Shown: piece after piece, positions 42,434 through 50,265 of the stretch
Layout of the letters: each line of letters opens with the position of its first letter
Numbering within the stretch: the first letter of the stretch is position 1
Origin: Virgisporangium aurantiacum
GTDB taxonomy: Bacteria; Actinomycetota; Actinomycetes; Mycobacteriales; Micromonosporaceae
DNA length: 64,000 bases
Reading direction: 5' to 3'
Assembly: GCF_016863635.1 (NCBI RefSeq)
Contig: NZ_BOPG01000033.1
Span: forward strand, 372,001 to 436,000
The notes under the pieces: model-generated
The model's database searches: none
Told to the model about the DNA's origin: nothing
What the model saw: the letters and a program-made list of their open reading frames with translations, nothing else
Translations under genes and position numbers: made by a program

Positions 42434-43665
42434 AGGGCCTTCGCGAGGAGCGGGGCGAGGTTGCCGCGAGGGCCGGGCTCGATGTGTTCGAGGTTCAGCC
42501 AGCCGGCCAGGATGCGGAGTTCGGCCGCCAGTTCGGCCGCCACCTCCGGGGTGTCGCGGCCCGGTTCGGCGTAGGCGGCCGGCACCAGCAGGGTGGCGCG
42601 GGCGCGGTCGGCCTTGACGTCCACCCGGCCGACCAGTTCGTCGCCCAGGAGGAACGGCAGGACGTAGTAGCCGAACGCGCGGTTGGCCGGCTTCACGTAC
42701 AGCTCGAAACTGTGCCGGAACCCGAACACGCGCTCGACGCGGTCGCGTTCGAACAGCAGGGAGTCGAACGGCGAGAGCAGCGCCCGCGCCCGCACCGGGC
42801 CGGTGGCCACGGAAGCAGTCGTGTAGGCCGGGTCGCGCCAGCCCTCGACCCGCACCGTCTGCAGGTCACCGGAGTCGACCAGTTCGGCGATGCGCTTGCG
42901 GATGAGCGTGGCCCGCAGGTTCGTCACCGACATCGGGAGGAAGAAGTAGTACCCGATCTCCTTCGCGGTCGCCACGCCGAGCGCGGTCGCGGCGTGCCGG
43001 ATCATCGCCCGCTGGGCCTCCTCCTCGGTGGGTGTCGGCAGGGCGAGGATGTCGGCCGGAATGACGCGCTCGGACAGGTCGTACCGGCGCTGGCTGTTCT
43101 TCCGTCCGGCGGCGGCCAGCCGTCCGCTGTTGAACAGGCCATCGAGCGCCGTCTTTCCGTCGGACCATCGGTACCACAGCAGCGTCGACTCCGCGTAGCC
43201 GGCGTGGTCCCGCTCGCGGCGGGCCGGATCGGTGAGCTCCGGGTAGGTCAGCGGCCCGCGTTCGGAAATTTCATTTTGGACCGCGTGCAGGTAGCCCGGC
43301 CGCTCCCGGTTCAGCCGCTCCAGGAACGCCAGCCAGTGCTTGCTCTCCGCATAGCGGGCCATCTGCCAGCGCACCAGCGGGTGGAACTCGATCGGCAGGA
43401 TCGACGCCGCGTGTCCCCAGTACTCGAACGCCTCCCGGCGTTCGTGGACGAGCTCGTCGAGCATGCGCGTGGGGTACGGGCCGAGCCGCGAGTACAGCGT
43501 GAGGTACTGCGCGCGGACGAGCACGTTGACCGCGTCGATCTGCACCGCGCCGAGCCGGCGCACCGCGTCCCGTAGATTCTTCATCGTCGGCCGGGCCGGC
43601 CGGGCCTTGCCGAAACCCTGTGCGTGCAACGCTATCCGGCGCGCCTGGGGGCTCGAAATCTCCAC
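42430..43665 (-). CDS. winged-helix DNA glycosylase, YcaQ/HTH_42 family
   Basis: A 411-residue protein of the family that includes the interstrand-crosslink glycosylases YcaQ and AlkX. Motifs: RRLGAVQIDAVNVLVRAQYLTLYSRLGPY, FEYWGHAASILPIEFHPLVRWQMARY, the catalytic-type QID near the N-terminus, and the C-terminal LLSPFDSLLFERDRVERVFGFRHSFELYV. GTG at 43665 gives the usual start SPQARRIAL. It starts four bases after the dinB stop, so repair glycosylase and translesion polymerase form an operon. Confidence 0.85.
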   Translation of the reverse strand: MEISSPQARRIALHAQGFGKARPARPTMKNLRDAVRRLGAVQIDAVNVLVRAQYLTLYSRLGPYPTRMLDELVHERREAFEYWGHAASILPIEFHPLVRWQMARYAESKHWLAFLERLNRERPGYLHAVQNEISERGPLTYPELTDPARRERDHAGYAESTLLWYRWSDGKTALDGLFNSGRLAAAGRKNSQRRYDLSERVIPADILALPTPTEEEAQRAMIRHAATALGVATAKEIGYYFFLPMSVTNLRATLIRKRIAELVDSGDLQTVRVEGWRDPAYTTASVATGPVRARALLSPFDSLLFERDRVERVFGFRHSFELYVKPANRAFGYYVLPFLLGDELVGRVDVKADRARATLLVPAAYAEPGRDTPEVAAELAAELRILAGWLNLEHIEPGPRGNLAPLLAKAL

Positions 43666-43669
43666 CCGC

Positions 43670-44884
43670 CTAGTCTGGCAGCAGCGGCACCGCGGGCGCG
43701 AGTTCACGGCCGACCATCGCCGCGCGCGTGAGGGCCCGGGAACCGAAGCGGTCGCGGACCGCGTCGACCGCGGCGTCGAGCGACGTGCCGGCGTAGGCGT
43801 CGAAGGGAAGAGCCAATTGGACGGCGCTGTCGTCGTCGAGGTTGCTCACCGCGACGCCCACCAGCGTGATGCCGTGCTCGTCGATGAGCGGACGCGCGGC
43901 GACGAGCAGGCGGCGGGCGGCGTCGAGCACGGTCGGCGTGTGCGACGTGGCCTGCGCCAGCGTGTGTGACCGCGTCACCCGCGTGCGGTAGTCGTGGAAC
44001 CGCAGGCGGATCGTCACCGTGTGGCCGACGCGGTGGGCGGCGCGCATCCGGCGCGTCACCCGGTCGACCAACGCGGCCAGGATCGCCTCCAGCTCGGCCT
44101 GGCTGCGCGGACGCCGGCCGATCGCGGACTGCGCGCCCATCGACCGCCGTCGCCGGCCGACCTCGACGCGGCGCGGGTCCATTCCCGTTGCCAGCGCGTG
44201 GATGTGCCGGCCGGACGCCACGCCGAGCATCGACACCAGCGCCGGCAGCCCCACCTTGGCGACCCGGCCGACCGTGAGGATGCCGCGCTCGCGCAGCTTT
44301 CCCGCCGTGACCGGGCCGACGCCCCACAGCCGCTCGACCGGCAACGGGTGCAGGAACTCCATTTCCGCGTCGGGCGGGACGAGCAGCAGCCCGTCGGGCT
44401 TGGCCACGCCGCTGGCCACCTTCGCCAGGAACTTGGTGCGCGCGACGCCGACCGTGATGGCGAGGCCGACCTGCTCGCGCACGTCTTTCCGGAGCTTCTC
44501 CGCGATACCGAGCGGCGGGCCGGCGATGCGGCGCAGGCCGCCCACGTCGAGGAACGCCTCGTCGATGGAGATCCCCTCGACGATCGGCGTGGTGTTGCGG
44601 AACACCTCGAACACCGCCCTGCTCGCGGCGGAGTAGGCCGACATGCGTGGCGGCACCACGACGGCGTGCGGGCACAGCGCCATCGCCAGCCGGCCGCCCA
44701 TCGCCGTGCGGACACCGCGCGCCTTCGCCTCGTAACTGCACGCGAGCACCACGCCGCCGCCGACGATCACCGGCCGCCCGCGGAGCCGGGGATCGTCGCG
44801 CTGCTCGACGGACGCATAGAACGCGTCGAGGTCGGCGTGCAGGATCGTGGCCCCGGGCGTCACGGCGCCGATCATCGCACACAT
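43670..44884 (-). CDS. dinB: DNA polymerase IV (Y family)
   Basis: A 404-residue translesion polymerase. ILHADLDAFYASVEQRDDP and GISIDEAFLDVGG supply the catalytic carboxylates; VVLACSYEAKARGVRTAMGGRLA, GVARTKFLAKVASGVAKPDGL and LWGVGPVTAGKLRERGI are the palm, finger and thumb motifs. The C-terminal little-finger domain ends in LALPFD, which resembles a beta-clamp-binding motif. ATG at 44884 is taken as start; ATG at 44875 is equally possible. An SOS-box-like sequence overlaps the start. Confidence 0.92.
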   Translation of the reverse strand: MCAMIGAVTPGATILHADLDAFYASVEQRDDPRLRGRPVIVGGGVVLACSYEAKARGVRTAMGGRLAMALCPHAVVVPPRMSAYSAASRAVFEVFRNTTPIVEGISIDEAFLDVGGLRRIAGPPLGIAEKLRKDVREQVGLAITVGVARTKFLAKVASGVAKPDGLLLVPPDAEMEFLHPLPVERLWGVGPVTAGKLRERGILTVGRVAKVGLPALVSMLGVASGRHIHALATGMDPRRVEVGRRRRSMGAQSAIGRRPRSQAELEAILAALVDRVTRRMRAAHRVGHTVTIRLRFHDYRTRVTRSHTLAQATSHTPTVLDAARRLLVAARPLIDEHGITLVGVAVSNLDDDSAVQLALPFDAYAGTSLDAAVDAVRDRFGSRALTRAAMVGRELAPAVPLLPD

Positions 44885-44889
44885 GTTCG
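44876..44889 (-). promoter_or_regulatory. LexA box-like sequence at the dinB start
   Basis: On the minus strand CGAAC-ATGT-GTGCG matches the actinobacterial SOS box (CGAAC-N4-GTTCG) except at one base of the second half. It covers the putative dinB start codon, which fits a leaderless SOS-controlled transcript. Confidence 0.45.
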
Positions 44890-44906
44890 AATCCTGTCAC
44901 CAAGAT

Positions 44907-44980
44907 CTGCAACATTCCTGCACATCGATGTCTATTGACTTGCCGTACGGCCCTTTCTACGGTCCAGGAAAGGGCTTTCC
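44907..44980 (+). promoter_or_regulatory. pectate lyase promoter with tandem upstream repeats and downstream palindrome
   Basis: CTGCA occurs at 44907-44911 and again at 44918-44922, exactly 11 bp apart. The promoter follows: TTGACT (44935-44940), 17-base spacer, TACGGT (44958-44963). Three bases later stands the palindrome GGAAAGGGCTTTCC (44967-44980). The same order occurs upstream of the third pectate lyase gene. It reads like an activator site before the -35 box and a repressor site at the transcription start. Confidence 0.65.
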
Positions 44981-45019
44981 TCAGGCATTACCGCCGAAAG
45001 TGCCCATGGGGAGGACGAT

Positions 45020-46024
45020 ATGAAACGGCCTCTGGCCGCGCTCGCGCTTGCGCTCACACTGGCGAACCTGGCCGTCAACTCGGCCCCGGCTGCTGCCGCC
45101 GACGCCGCGCCGATCGGCTTCGCCGCCGTGAACGCGTTGGGGCAGAACGGAACCACCGGCGGCGCCGGCGGACCGACCAGCACCGTCACCAACGCCGCCG
45201 ACTTCATCGCCGCGATCGCCGCCACCGGCCCGCGCGTCGTGCGCGTGCAGGGCACGATCACGTTGCCGACCGGCAGCAGCGACGGCATGTACACCGTGTC
45301 GTCCGACAAGACGATCATCGGAATCGGTGCCACCGCCCGGATCGAGGGCGGCGGGCTGAACATCGGGGTGCCGGTCGACGACGACGTGACGTCGCCGCCC
45401 GCGAACGCGGTGCACAACGTCATCGTCCGCAACCTGTCGTTCTCCGGTGCGGCCGACGACGCCATCAACGTCCAGATGTTCTCGCACCACATCTGGATCG
45501 ACCACAACGACCTGTGCTGCGGCGACGACGGCCTGGTCGACATCAAGCGCGGCTCCGACTACGTGACCGTGAGCTGGAACCGCACCCACGACCACGACAA
45601 GACGTTCCTGCTCGGCCACGACGACGACAACGCGGCGCAGGACGTCGGGCGGTTGCGCGTCACGTACCACCACAACTTCTTCGACGGATCGGACCAGCGC
45701 AACCCGCGCGTGCGGTTCGGCGAGCCGGTGCACGTCTACAACAACTACTGCCGCAACGCGAGCTACTGCATCGTGTCGGCGATGAACGCCGGACTCGTGG
45801 TGGAGAACAACGTCTTCGAGAACGTCAACAACCCCGGGCGGGTGGACTTCAGCGGCGATCTCGGCCGGCTCGTGGCGCGCGGCAACGTCCTCGTGAACAC
45901 GCACCACCCGATCGAGACCCGGGGAACGGTCGTGGAGCCGCGGACCTACTACCCGTACACCCTCGACGCGGCGTCCGCCGTGCCGACCGTCGTACCGGCC
46001 GGTGCCGGAGTGGGGAAGATCTGA
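45020..46024 (+). CDS. secreted pectate lyase, PL1 family (copy 1)
   Basis: A 334-residue precursor with a Sec signal peptide (MKRPLAALALALTLANLAVNSAPAAAA). The parallel beta-helix begins at IGFAAVNALGQNGTTGGAGG. Calcium and catalytic motifs are DDAINVQMFSHHIWIDHND, GLVDIKRGSDYVTVSWNRTHDHDKTFLLGHDD and the catalytic Arg in QRNPRVRFGEPVHVYNNY. It cleaves polygalacturonate by beta-elimination. Two Cys in each of DLCCGDD and NYCRNASYC may form disulfides. ATG at 45020 has GGGAGGA upstream. The second copy starts two bases after its stop. Confidence 0.93.
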   Translation: MKRPLAALALALTLANLAVNSAPAAAADAAPIGFAAVNALGQNGTTGGAGGPTSTVTNAADFIAAIAATGPRVVRVQGTITLPTGSSDGMYTVSSDKTIIGIGATARIEGGGLNIGVPVDDDVTSPPANAVHNVIVRNLSFSGAADDAINVQMFSHHIWIDHNDLCCGDDGLVDIKRGSDYVTVSWNRTHDHDKTFLLGHDDDNAAQDVGRLRVTYHHNFFDGSDQRNPRVRFGEPVHVYNNYCRNASYCIVSAMNAGLVVENNVFENVNNPGRVDFSGDLGRLVARGNVLVNTHHPIETRGTVVEPRTYYPYTLDAASAVPTVVPAGAGVGKI

Positions 46025-46025
46025 G

Positions 46026-46985
46026 ATGAAGCGTAGGACGTTCGGGACGCTGGCCCTGCTGTCGACGGCGGCCGGGGTGACCGTGGAGCCGGCGGCAGCG
46101 CTCGCGGCAGACACCGCGCCGATCGGGTTCGCCTCGCTCAACGCGTTGGGGCAGAACGGAACCACGGGTGGCGCCGGCGGCCGCACGGTCACCGTGTCGA
46201 CCACCGACCAGTTGCTCACCGCGATCGACAGCCTGGAGAAGCTCGTCATCCAGGTGCAGGGCCGCATCCAGATCGAGAGCAAGAAGGGCGTCCGTCCGAA
46301 CAAGACGGTCATCGGGCTCCCCGGCGCCGAGATCACCGGCGGCGGCCTGGACTTCTACCGGTCCTACAACGTGATCGTGCGGAACATCCTCTTCACCGAC
46401 GCCGAGGACGACGCGATCAACGTCGGCCAGAACTCGCACCACATCTGGATCGACCACAACACGTTCCGCGGCGCGATCGACGGCTCGGTCGACATCGTGC
46501 GCGGCGCCGACTACGTGACCGTGTCGTGGAACCACTTCGACCACTCCGACAAGAGCATGCTGATCAGCCACTCCGACGGGGCGGCCGGCACCGACGTCGG
46601 CCACCTGAAGGTGACCATCCACCACAACTTCTTCGACCACAGCCGCCAGCGGCACCCGCGCGTGCGGTTCGGCGAGCCGGTGCACGTCTACAACAACTAC
46701 TTCCTCGCCAACGACCTGTACGCGGTGGCGTCGACAGAGAACGCGGGCGTACTCGTGGAGGGAAACTACTTCGAGGACGTGCCGTTCACCGTCTACTCGG
46801 CCAGCGGCTACGCCGACAGCGGACCGGGGCGGGCGGTCGCCCGCAACAACGTCTTCGTACGGTCGGGGACGCCGGAGGTCTCGGGCACGGTCGTCGAGCC
46901 GCGCACCTACTACGCGTACACAGTGGACAGTCCCGCCGGCATCCCGGCCGCGGTACGCGCCGGCGCCGGCGTGGGCCGGATCTGA
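46026..46985 (+). CDS. secreted pectate lyase, PL1 family (copy 2)
   Basis: A 319-residue precursor. The start MKRRTFGTLALLSTAAG has a twin-arginine-like RRTF and may use the Tat or Sec route. The beta-helix motifs repeat those of copy 1: IGFASLNALGQNGTTGGAGG, DDAINVGQNSHHIWIDHNTF, VDIVRGADYVTVSWNHFDHSDKSMLISHSD and QRHPRVRFGEPVHVYNNYF. It follows copy 1 by one base, so both come from one mRNA. The two have diverged enough that different pectin substitution preferences are likely, which is inference. Confidence 0.93.
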   Translation: MKRRTFGTLALLSTAAGVTVEPAAALAADTAPIGFASLNALGQNGTTGGAGGRTVTVSTTDQLLTAIDSLEKLVIQVQGRIQIESKKGVRPNKTVIGLPGAEITGGGLDFYRSYNVIVRNILFTDAEDDAINVGQNSHHIWIDHNTFRGAIDGSVDIVRGADYVTVSWNHFDHSDKSMLISHSDGAAGTDVGHLKVTIHHNFFDHSRQRHPRVRFGEPVHVYNNYFLANDLYAVASTENAGVLVEGNYFEDVPFTVYSASGYADSGPGRAVARNNVFVRSGTPEVSGTVVEPRTYYAYTVDSPAGIPAAVRAGAGVGRI

Positions 46986-46996
46986 CCATCCACGCG

Positions 46997-47032
46997 AAGG
47001 GGTACCTTCTCCACGACGAGGAGGTACCCCTT
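46997..47032 (+). terminator. hairpin after pectate lyase 2, overlapping the next ribosome site
   Basis: AAGGGGTACCT (46997-47007) pairs perfectly with AGGTACCCCTT (47022-47032). It ends in TTT like an intrinsic terminator, 12 bases after the pectate lyase stop. The 3' arm contains the end of the AGGAGG ribosome site and the first base of the TTG start of the downstream acetyltransferase. Confidence 0.7.
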
Positions 47033-47499
47033 TGCTTGCGGAACTCGACGGTGGCGTGGTGCTGCGCCGGGCCGAACGTGAGGATCTGCCGCGGTTGCTG
47101 GAACTACTGGCCGCCGACCAGCTCGGCGCGCGCCGCGAGCGCACCGACGACCTCTCGCCGTACGAGGCGGCGTTCGCGGCCATCGACGCCGATCCGGCGC
47201 AGCTGCTGGTGGTCGCCGCCGACGGCGACCGGGTCGTCGGGACGTTCCAGCTGACGTTCATCCCCGGGCTCGCGCGGCGGGGCGCGCTCCGCGCCCAGCT
47301 CGAGGCGGTCCGGGTCGCGGCGGAGTACCGGAACCGCGGGCTCGGCGCCGCGATGATGCGGTGGGCGATCGACGAAGCGCGCAGCCGGGGCTGCGCGCTC
47401 GTCCAGTTGACGTCGGACCGGACCCGGGAGGACGCGCACCGCTTCTACGAACGGCTGGGCTTCGTCGCGTCCCATGAGGGTTTCAAGCTTCAGATGTGA
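47032..47499 (+). CDS. GNAT family N-acetyltransferase
   Basis: A 155-residue acetyltransferase: VVLRRAEREDLPRLLELLAADQLG, LTFIPGLARRGALRAQLEAVRVAAEYRNRGLGAAMMRWAIDEARSRGC and LTSDRTREDAHRFYERLGFVASHEGFKL. The start is TTG at 47032 behind GAGGAGG, but both ribosome site and start lie in a hairpin. It is an intruder between four pectate lyase genes and has no obvious link to pectin. Its end overlaps the convergent third lyase gene by ten bases. Confidence 0.85.
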   Translation: MLAELDGGVVLRRAEREDLPRLLELLAADQLGARRERTDDLSPYEAAFAAIDADPAQLLVVAADGDRVVGTFQLTFIPGLARRGALRAQLEAVRVAAEYRNRGLGAAMMRWAIDEARSRGCALVQLTSDRTREDAHRFYERLGFVASHEGFKLQM

Positions 47500-49073
47500 C
47501 CCGTGCCCGCGCCGGCGAGCACCGACGCCTGCACGGTGCTGGCGCTCTCCAGCGTGTAGGAGTAGTAGGTGCTGGGTTCCTGCACCGTGCCGCCGATCGT
47601 GCCGGGCGCGCTCTCGCCGATGAACACGTTGCCGCGCGCGACGATCCGGCCGCGTGGGCCGGCGTAGTCGATCGCGTACGCCTCCTCGGTGTTCTCGAAG
47701 ACGTTGTTCTCGATGACGCAGCCGGCGTTGGCCTGGCACGCCACGCCGATGTCGGTGTTGTAGACGAAGTAGTTGTTGAAGACGTGCACCGGCTCGCCGA
47801 AGCGCACGCGCGGATTGCGTTGCGGCGTGCGGTCGAAGAAGTTGTGGTGGTAGGTGACCTTCAGGTTGCCGATGTCCTGCGCGCCGGCGCCGTCGTCGTG
47901 GCCCAGCAGCATGTTCTTGGTGTGGTGGTGGGTGTGGTTCCACGACACGGTGATGTAGCTCGATCCGCGCTTGATGTCGACGAGCCCGTCGTAGCCGTTG
48001 GACAGGTCGTTGTGGTCGATCCAGACGTGGTGCGAGAACATCTGCACGTTGATCGCGTCGTCGGGCGTGCCGGTGAAGTTCAGGTTCCGGACGATGACGT
48101 TGTGCACGGCGTTCGCGGGCACGCTGGTGGTCGCGTCGTTCACGGGCAGGCCGATGTTGAGCCCGCCGCCGGTGATCCCGGAGCCCGCGCCCACACCGAC
48201 GATCGTCTTGTGCGACGTGACGTCGTGCATCGGGCCCGGCAGCGTGATGACGCCGTTCACCTGGATGATGAGCGAGCCCGGCCGGGCGATGGCGGCGAGG
48301 AACGACGACGCGTCCGACACCGTGACCACCGGTCCGCCGCAGCCGCCGGTGGTGCCGTTCTGGCCCCACGCGTTCACCGACGCGAAGCCGATGATGCGCG
48401 GCGGAGTGCTGCAGTCGACCGGCGGCGGCTCCGAGGTGGGCGGCTGGGAACTGGGCGGGGTCACCGCGACGAGGTCGGCGGTGACGTCGTCGAACGACGC
48501 GCTCGCCGAGGTGGCGAGCAGCCCGAGCCGTCCGCTCGTGAACGTGGCGTCGGTGGCCGTCACCACCAGCGTGCCGTTCACGAAGCCGCGCAGCGTGTTG
48601 CCGCTCGTCTCCAACCGCACGGTGGCCCAGGTGTTCACCGGCACCGACACCGCACCGGTCGCGATTGTGGTGACGGTGCCGTTGACGCGCTTCAGCAACC
48701 GGCCCTGCGACCCGGTGATGCTGAAGCCGTAGTAGTTGGTGCTGCTGCTCGCCCGGGCGATGACGCCGACCGCGTTGCCGTTGTACACCAACGGTTTCAC
48801 GCGCGCCTGCGCCGCGTAGTTGGTCCACGAGTTCTGGCCGGCGAGCGCGCGGGCGTCGCTGCTGGTGCTCGTCTGGCGGAACACGTTCGAACCATCGGCG
48901 ACGACCGACCAGCTACCGCCCGACCTCGTCCAGCCGGTGGTGTTGCCGTCTTCGAAGTCGTCGGTGTAGAGCGGCGCGGCGCTCGCCGTGCCGGTGACGC
49001 TGATCAGTGCGGCCGCCGCGGCGGCGGCGACGGCCGCGAACGCGGACAGGGTTCTACGGGGTGGGAAACGCAC
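47490..49073 (-). CDS. secreted two-domain pectate lyase, PL1 family (copy 3)
   Basis: A 527-residue precursor. The signal peptide is VRFPPRRTLSAFAAVAAAAAAALISVTGTASA. Residues about 35-210 form a jelly-roll domain (YTDDFEDGNTTGWTRSGGSWSV, WTNYAAQARVKPL, VNTWATVRLETSGNTLRGFVNG), probably carbohydrate-binding. A Pro/Ser linker (PPSSQPPTSEPPP) leads to the PL1 domain with IGFASVNAWGQNGTTGGCGG, DDAINVQMFSHHVWIDHNDL and QRNPRVRFGEPVHVFNNYF. The GTG start at 49073 follows GGAGG. It is the only one of the four with an extra binding module. Confidence 0.92.
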   Translation of the reverse strand: MRFPPRRTLSAFAAVAAAAAAALISVTGTASAAPLYTDDFEDGNTTGWTRSGGSWSVVADGSNVFRQTSTSSDARALAGQNSWTNYAAQARVKPLVYNGNAVGVIARASSSTNYYGFSITGSQGRLLKRVNGTVTTIATGAVSVPVNTWATVRLETSGNTLRGFVNGTLVVTATDATFTSGRLGLLATSASASFDDVTADLVAVTPPSSQPPTSEPPPVDCSTPPRIIGFASVNAWGQNGTTGGCGGPVVTVSDASSFLAAIARPGSLIIQVNGVITLPGPMHDVTSHKTIVGVGAGSGITGGGLNIGLPVNDATTSVPANAVHNVIVRNLNFTGTPDDAINVQMFSHHVWIDHNDLSNGYDGLVDIKRGSSYITVSWNHTHHHTKNMLLGHDDGAGAQDIGNLKVTYHHNFFDRTPQRNPRVRFGEPVHVFNNYFVYNTDIGVACQANAGCVIENNVFENTEEAYAIDYAGPRGRIVARGNVFIGESAPGTIGGTVQEPSTYYSYTLESASTVQASVLAGAGTGHI

Positions 49074-49111
49074 GGGGGTGCCTCCGGTGTCCGGCGGGTG
49101 GGAGCGCCCCG

Positions 49112-49187
49112 GGAAAGGCCTTTCCTCAGACGTTATGGTCGCGTGACGAAGGGTGTCAACGCGTTGCCTTTGCAGGTTTGTTGCAGG
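49112..49187 (-). promoter_or_regulatory. promoter/operator of pectate lyase 3
   Basis: Read on the minus strand: CTGCA at 49186-49182 and again at 49175-49171 (11 bp apart), TTGACA at 49159-49154, 18-base spacer, TAACGT at 49135-49130, then after four bases the perfect palindrome GGAAAGGCCTTTCC at 49125-49112. Order and spacings match those of pectate lyase 1 within one or two bases. Confidence 0.65.
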
Positions 49188-49230
49188 AATCCCGTAGTGA
49201 TTGACGTCGATCAAAGCGGCCTCGTAGAGT
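49171..49230 (+). promoter_or_regulatory. promoter of pectate lyase 4 sharing the tandem repeats
   Basis: The TGCAGG repeats at 49171-49176 and 49182-49187 also stand upstream of TTGACG (49201-49206), an 18-base spacer and TAGAGT (49225-49230), which drive the divergent pectate lyase 4. The repeats lie in the opposite orientation relative to this promoter. The GGAAAGG palindrome is not present on this side. Confidence 0.55.
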
Positions 49231-49284
49231 CCGCGTAAGCCCCGGGAAGGCCGCGCCGCCGCAGTCTGCTTTCCAGGAGTATCC

Positions 49285-50265
49285 ATGCGCCATCGATTCC
49301 TGACCGCGGGGATCATCGCCGCGATCGTCACCATTCCCACGCTCGTCGTCGTTCGGGCCGCCGCCGCCGTTCCCTCGGTGAGCGCCGCCGTCGCCGACGG
49401 GTTCGCCTCCGTGAACGCGCTCGGGCAGAACGGAACCACCGGGGGAGCGGCCGGCCCGACGGTCACCGTCACCACCGCCGCCCAGCTCGCGGACTACGCC
49501 GGCCGGAACACGCCGTACACGATCCTCGTCGCGGGCACGATCACGTTCGACGACATGATCACGGTGGTCGCGAACAAGAGCATCATCGGTGTCGGCTCGA
49601 CCGCCCGGATCAGCGGTGGCGGCCTGCAGATGGGCTCCACCACCCGGCCGGGCAACAACGTCATCATCCGGAACATCACGTTCGTCGACGCGTCCGACGA
49701 CTCGATCAGCGTCACCAACGGCGCGCACCACGTGTGGATCGACCACAACAACCTGTCCAACGGCTTCGACGGGCTGCTCGACATCAAGCGCAGGTCGACG
49801 TTCGTCACCGTGTCGTGGAACCACTTCCACCACCACAGCAAGTCGACCTTGGTGGGCCACAGCGACACCTGGACGCAGGACGTCGGCTACCTGAAGGTGA
49901 CCTACCACCACAACTTCTTCGACAACACCGACCAGCGGCACCCGCGCGTCCGCTTCGGCGACCCGGTGCACGTCTACAACAACTACTACCTGAACAACAG
50001 CCTGTACGGTGTGGCGTCCACAGAGGACGCCGGCGTTCTGGTGGAGGCCAACTACTTCCGCAACGTCGCCCACCCGATCTACGTCGGCTACGACAAGAGC
50101 GGACCGGGCCGCGTGGTCGAGCGTGGCAACGTCTACGAGAACTCGGGCATGCCGCAGACGGCGGGCACCGTTGCCGATCCGCGCCAGTGGTACCAGTACA
50201 CGCTCGACAACCCGGCCACGCTGCCGACCACGGTTCCGGCCGGCGTGGGAGTCGGAAGAATCTAG
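49285..50265 (+). CDS. secreted pectate lyase, PL1 family (copy 4)
   Basis: A 326-residue precursor with a Sec signal (RFLTAGIIAAIVTIPTLVVVRAAAA). The beta-helix motifs are FASVNALGQNGTTGGAAG, DDSISVTNGAHHVWIDHNNL, GLLDIKRRSTFVTVSWNHFHHHSKSTLVGHSD and the catalytic-Arg stretch QRHPRVRFGDPVHVYNNYY. ATG at 49285 has GGAG upstream. It diverges from copy 3 over a shared regulatory region. Its TAG overlaps the stop of the convergent quiC gene in CTAG. Confidence 0.93.
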   Translation: MRHRFLTAGIIAAIVTIPTLVVVRAAAAVPSVSAAVADGFASVNALGQNGTTGGAAGPTVTVTTAAQLADYAGRNTPYTILVAGTITFDDMITVVANKSIIGVGSTARISGGGLQMGSTTRPGNNVIIRNITFVDASDDSISVTNGAHHVWIDHNNLSNGFDGLLDIKRRSTFVTVSWNHFHHHSKSTLVGHSDTWTQDVGYLKVTYHHNFFDNTDQRHPRVRFGDPVHVYNNYYLNNSLYGVASTEDAGVLVEANYFRNVAHPIYVGYDKSGPGRVVERGNVYENSGMPQTAGTVADPRQWYQYTLDNPATLPTTVPAGVGVGRI

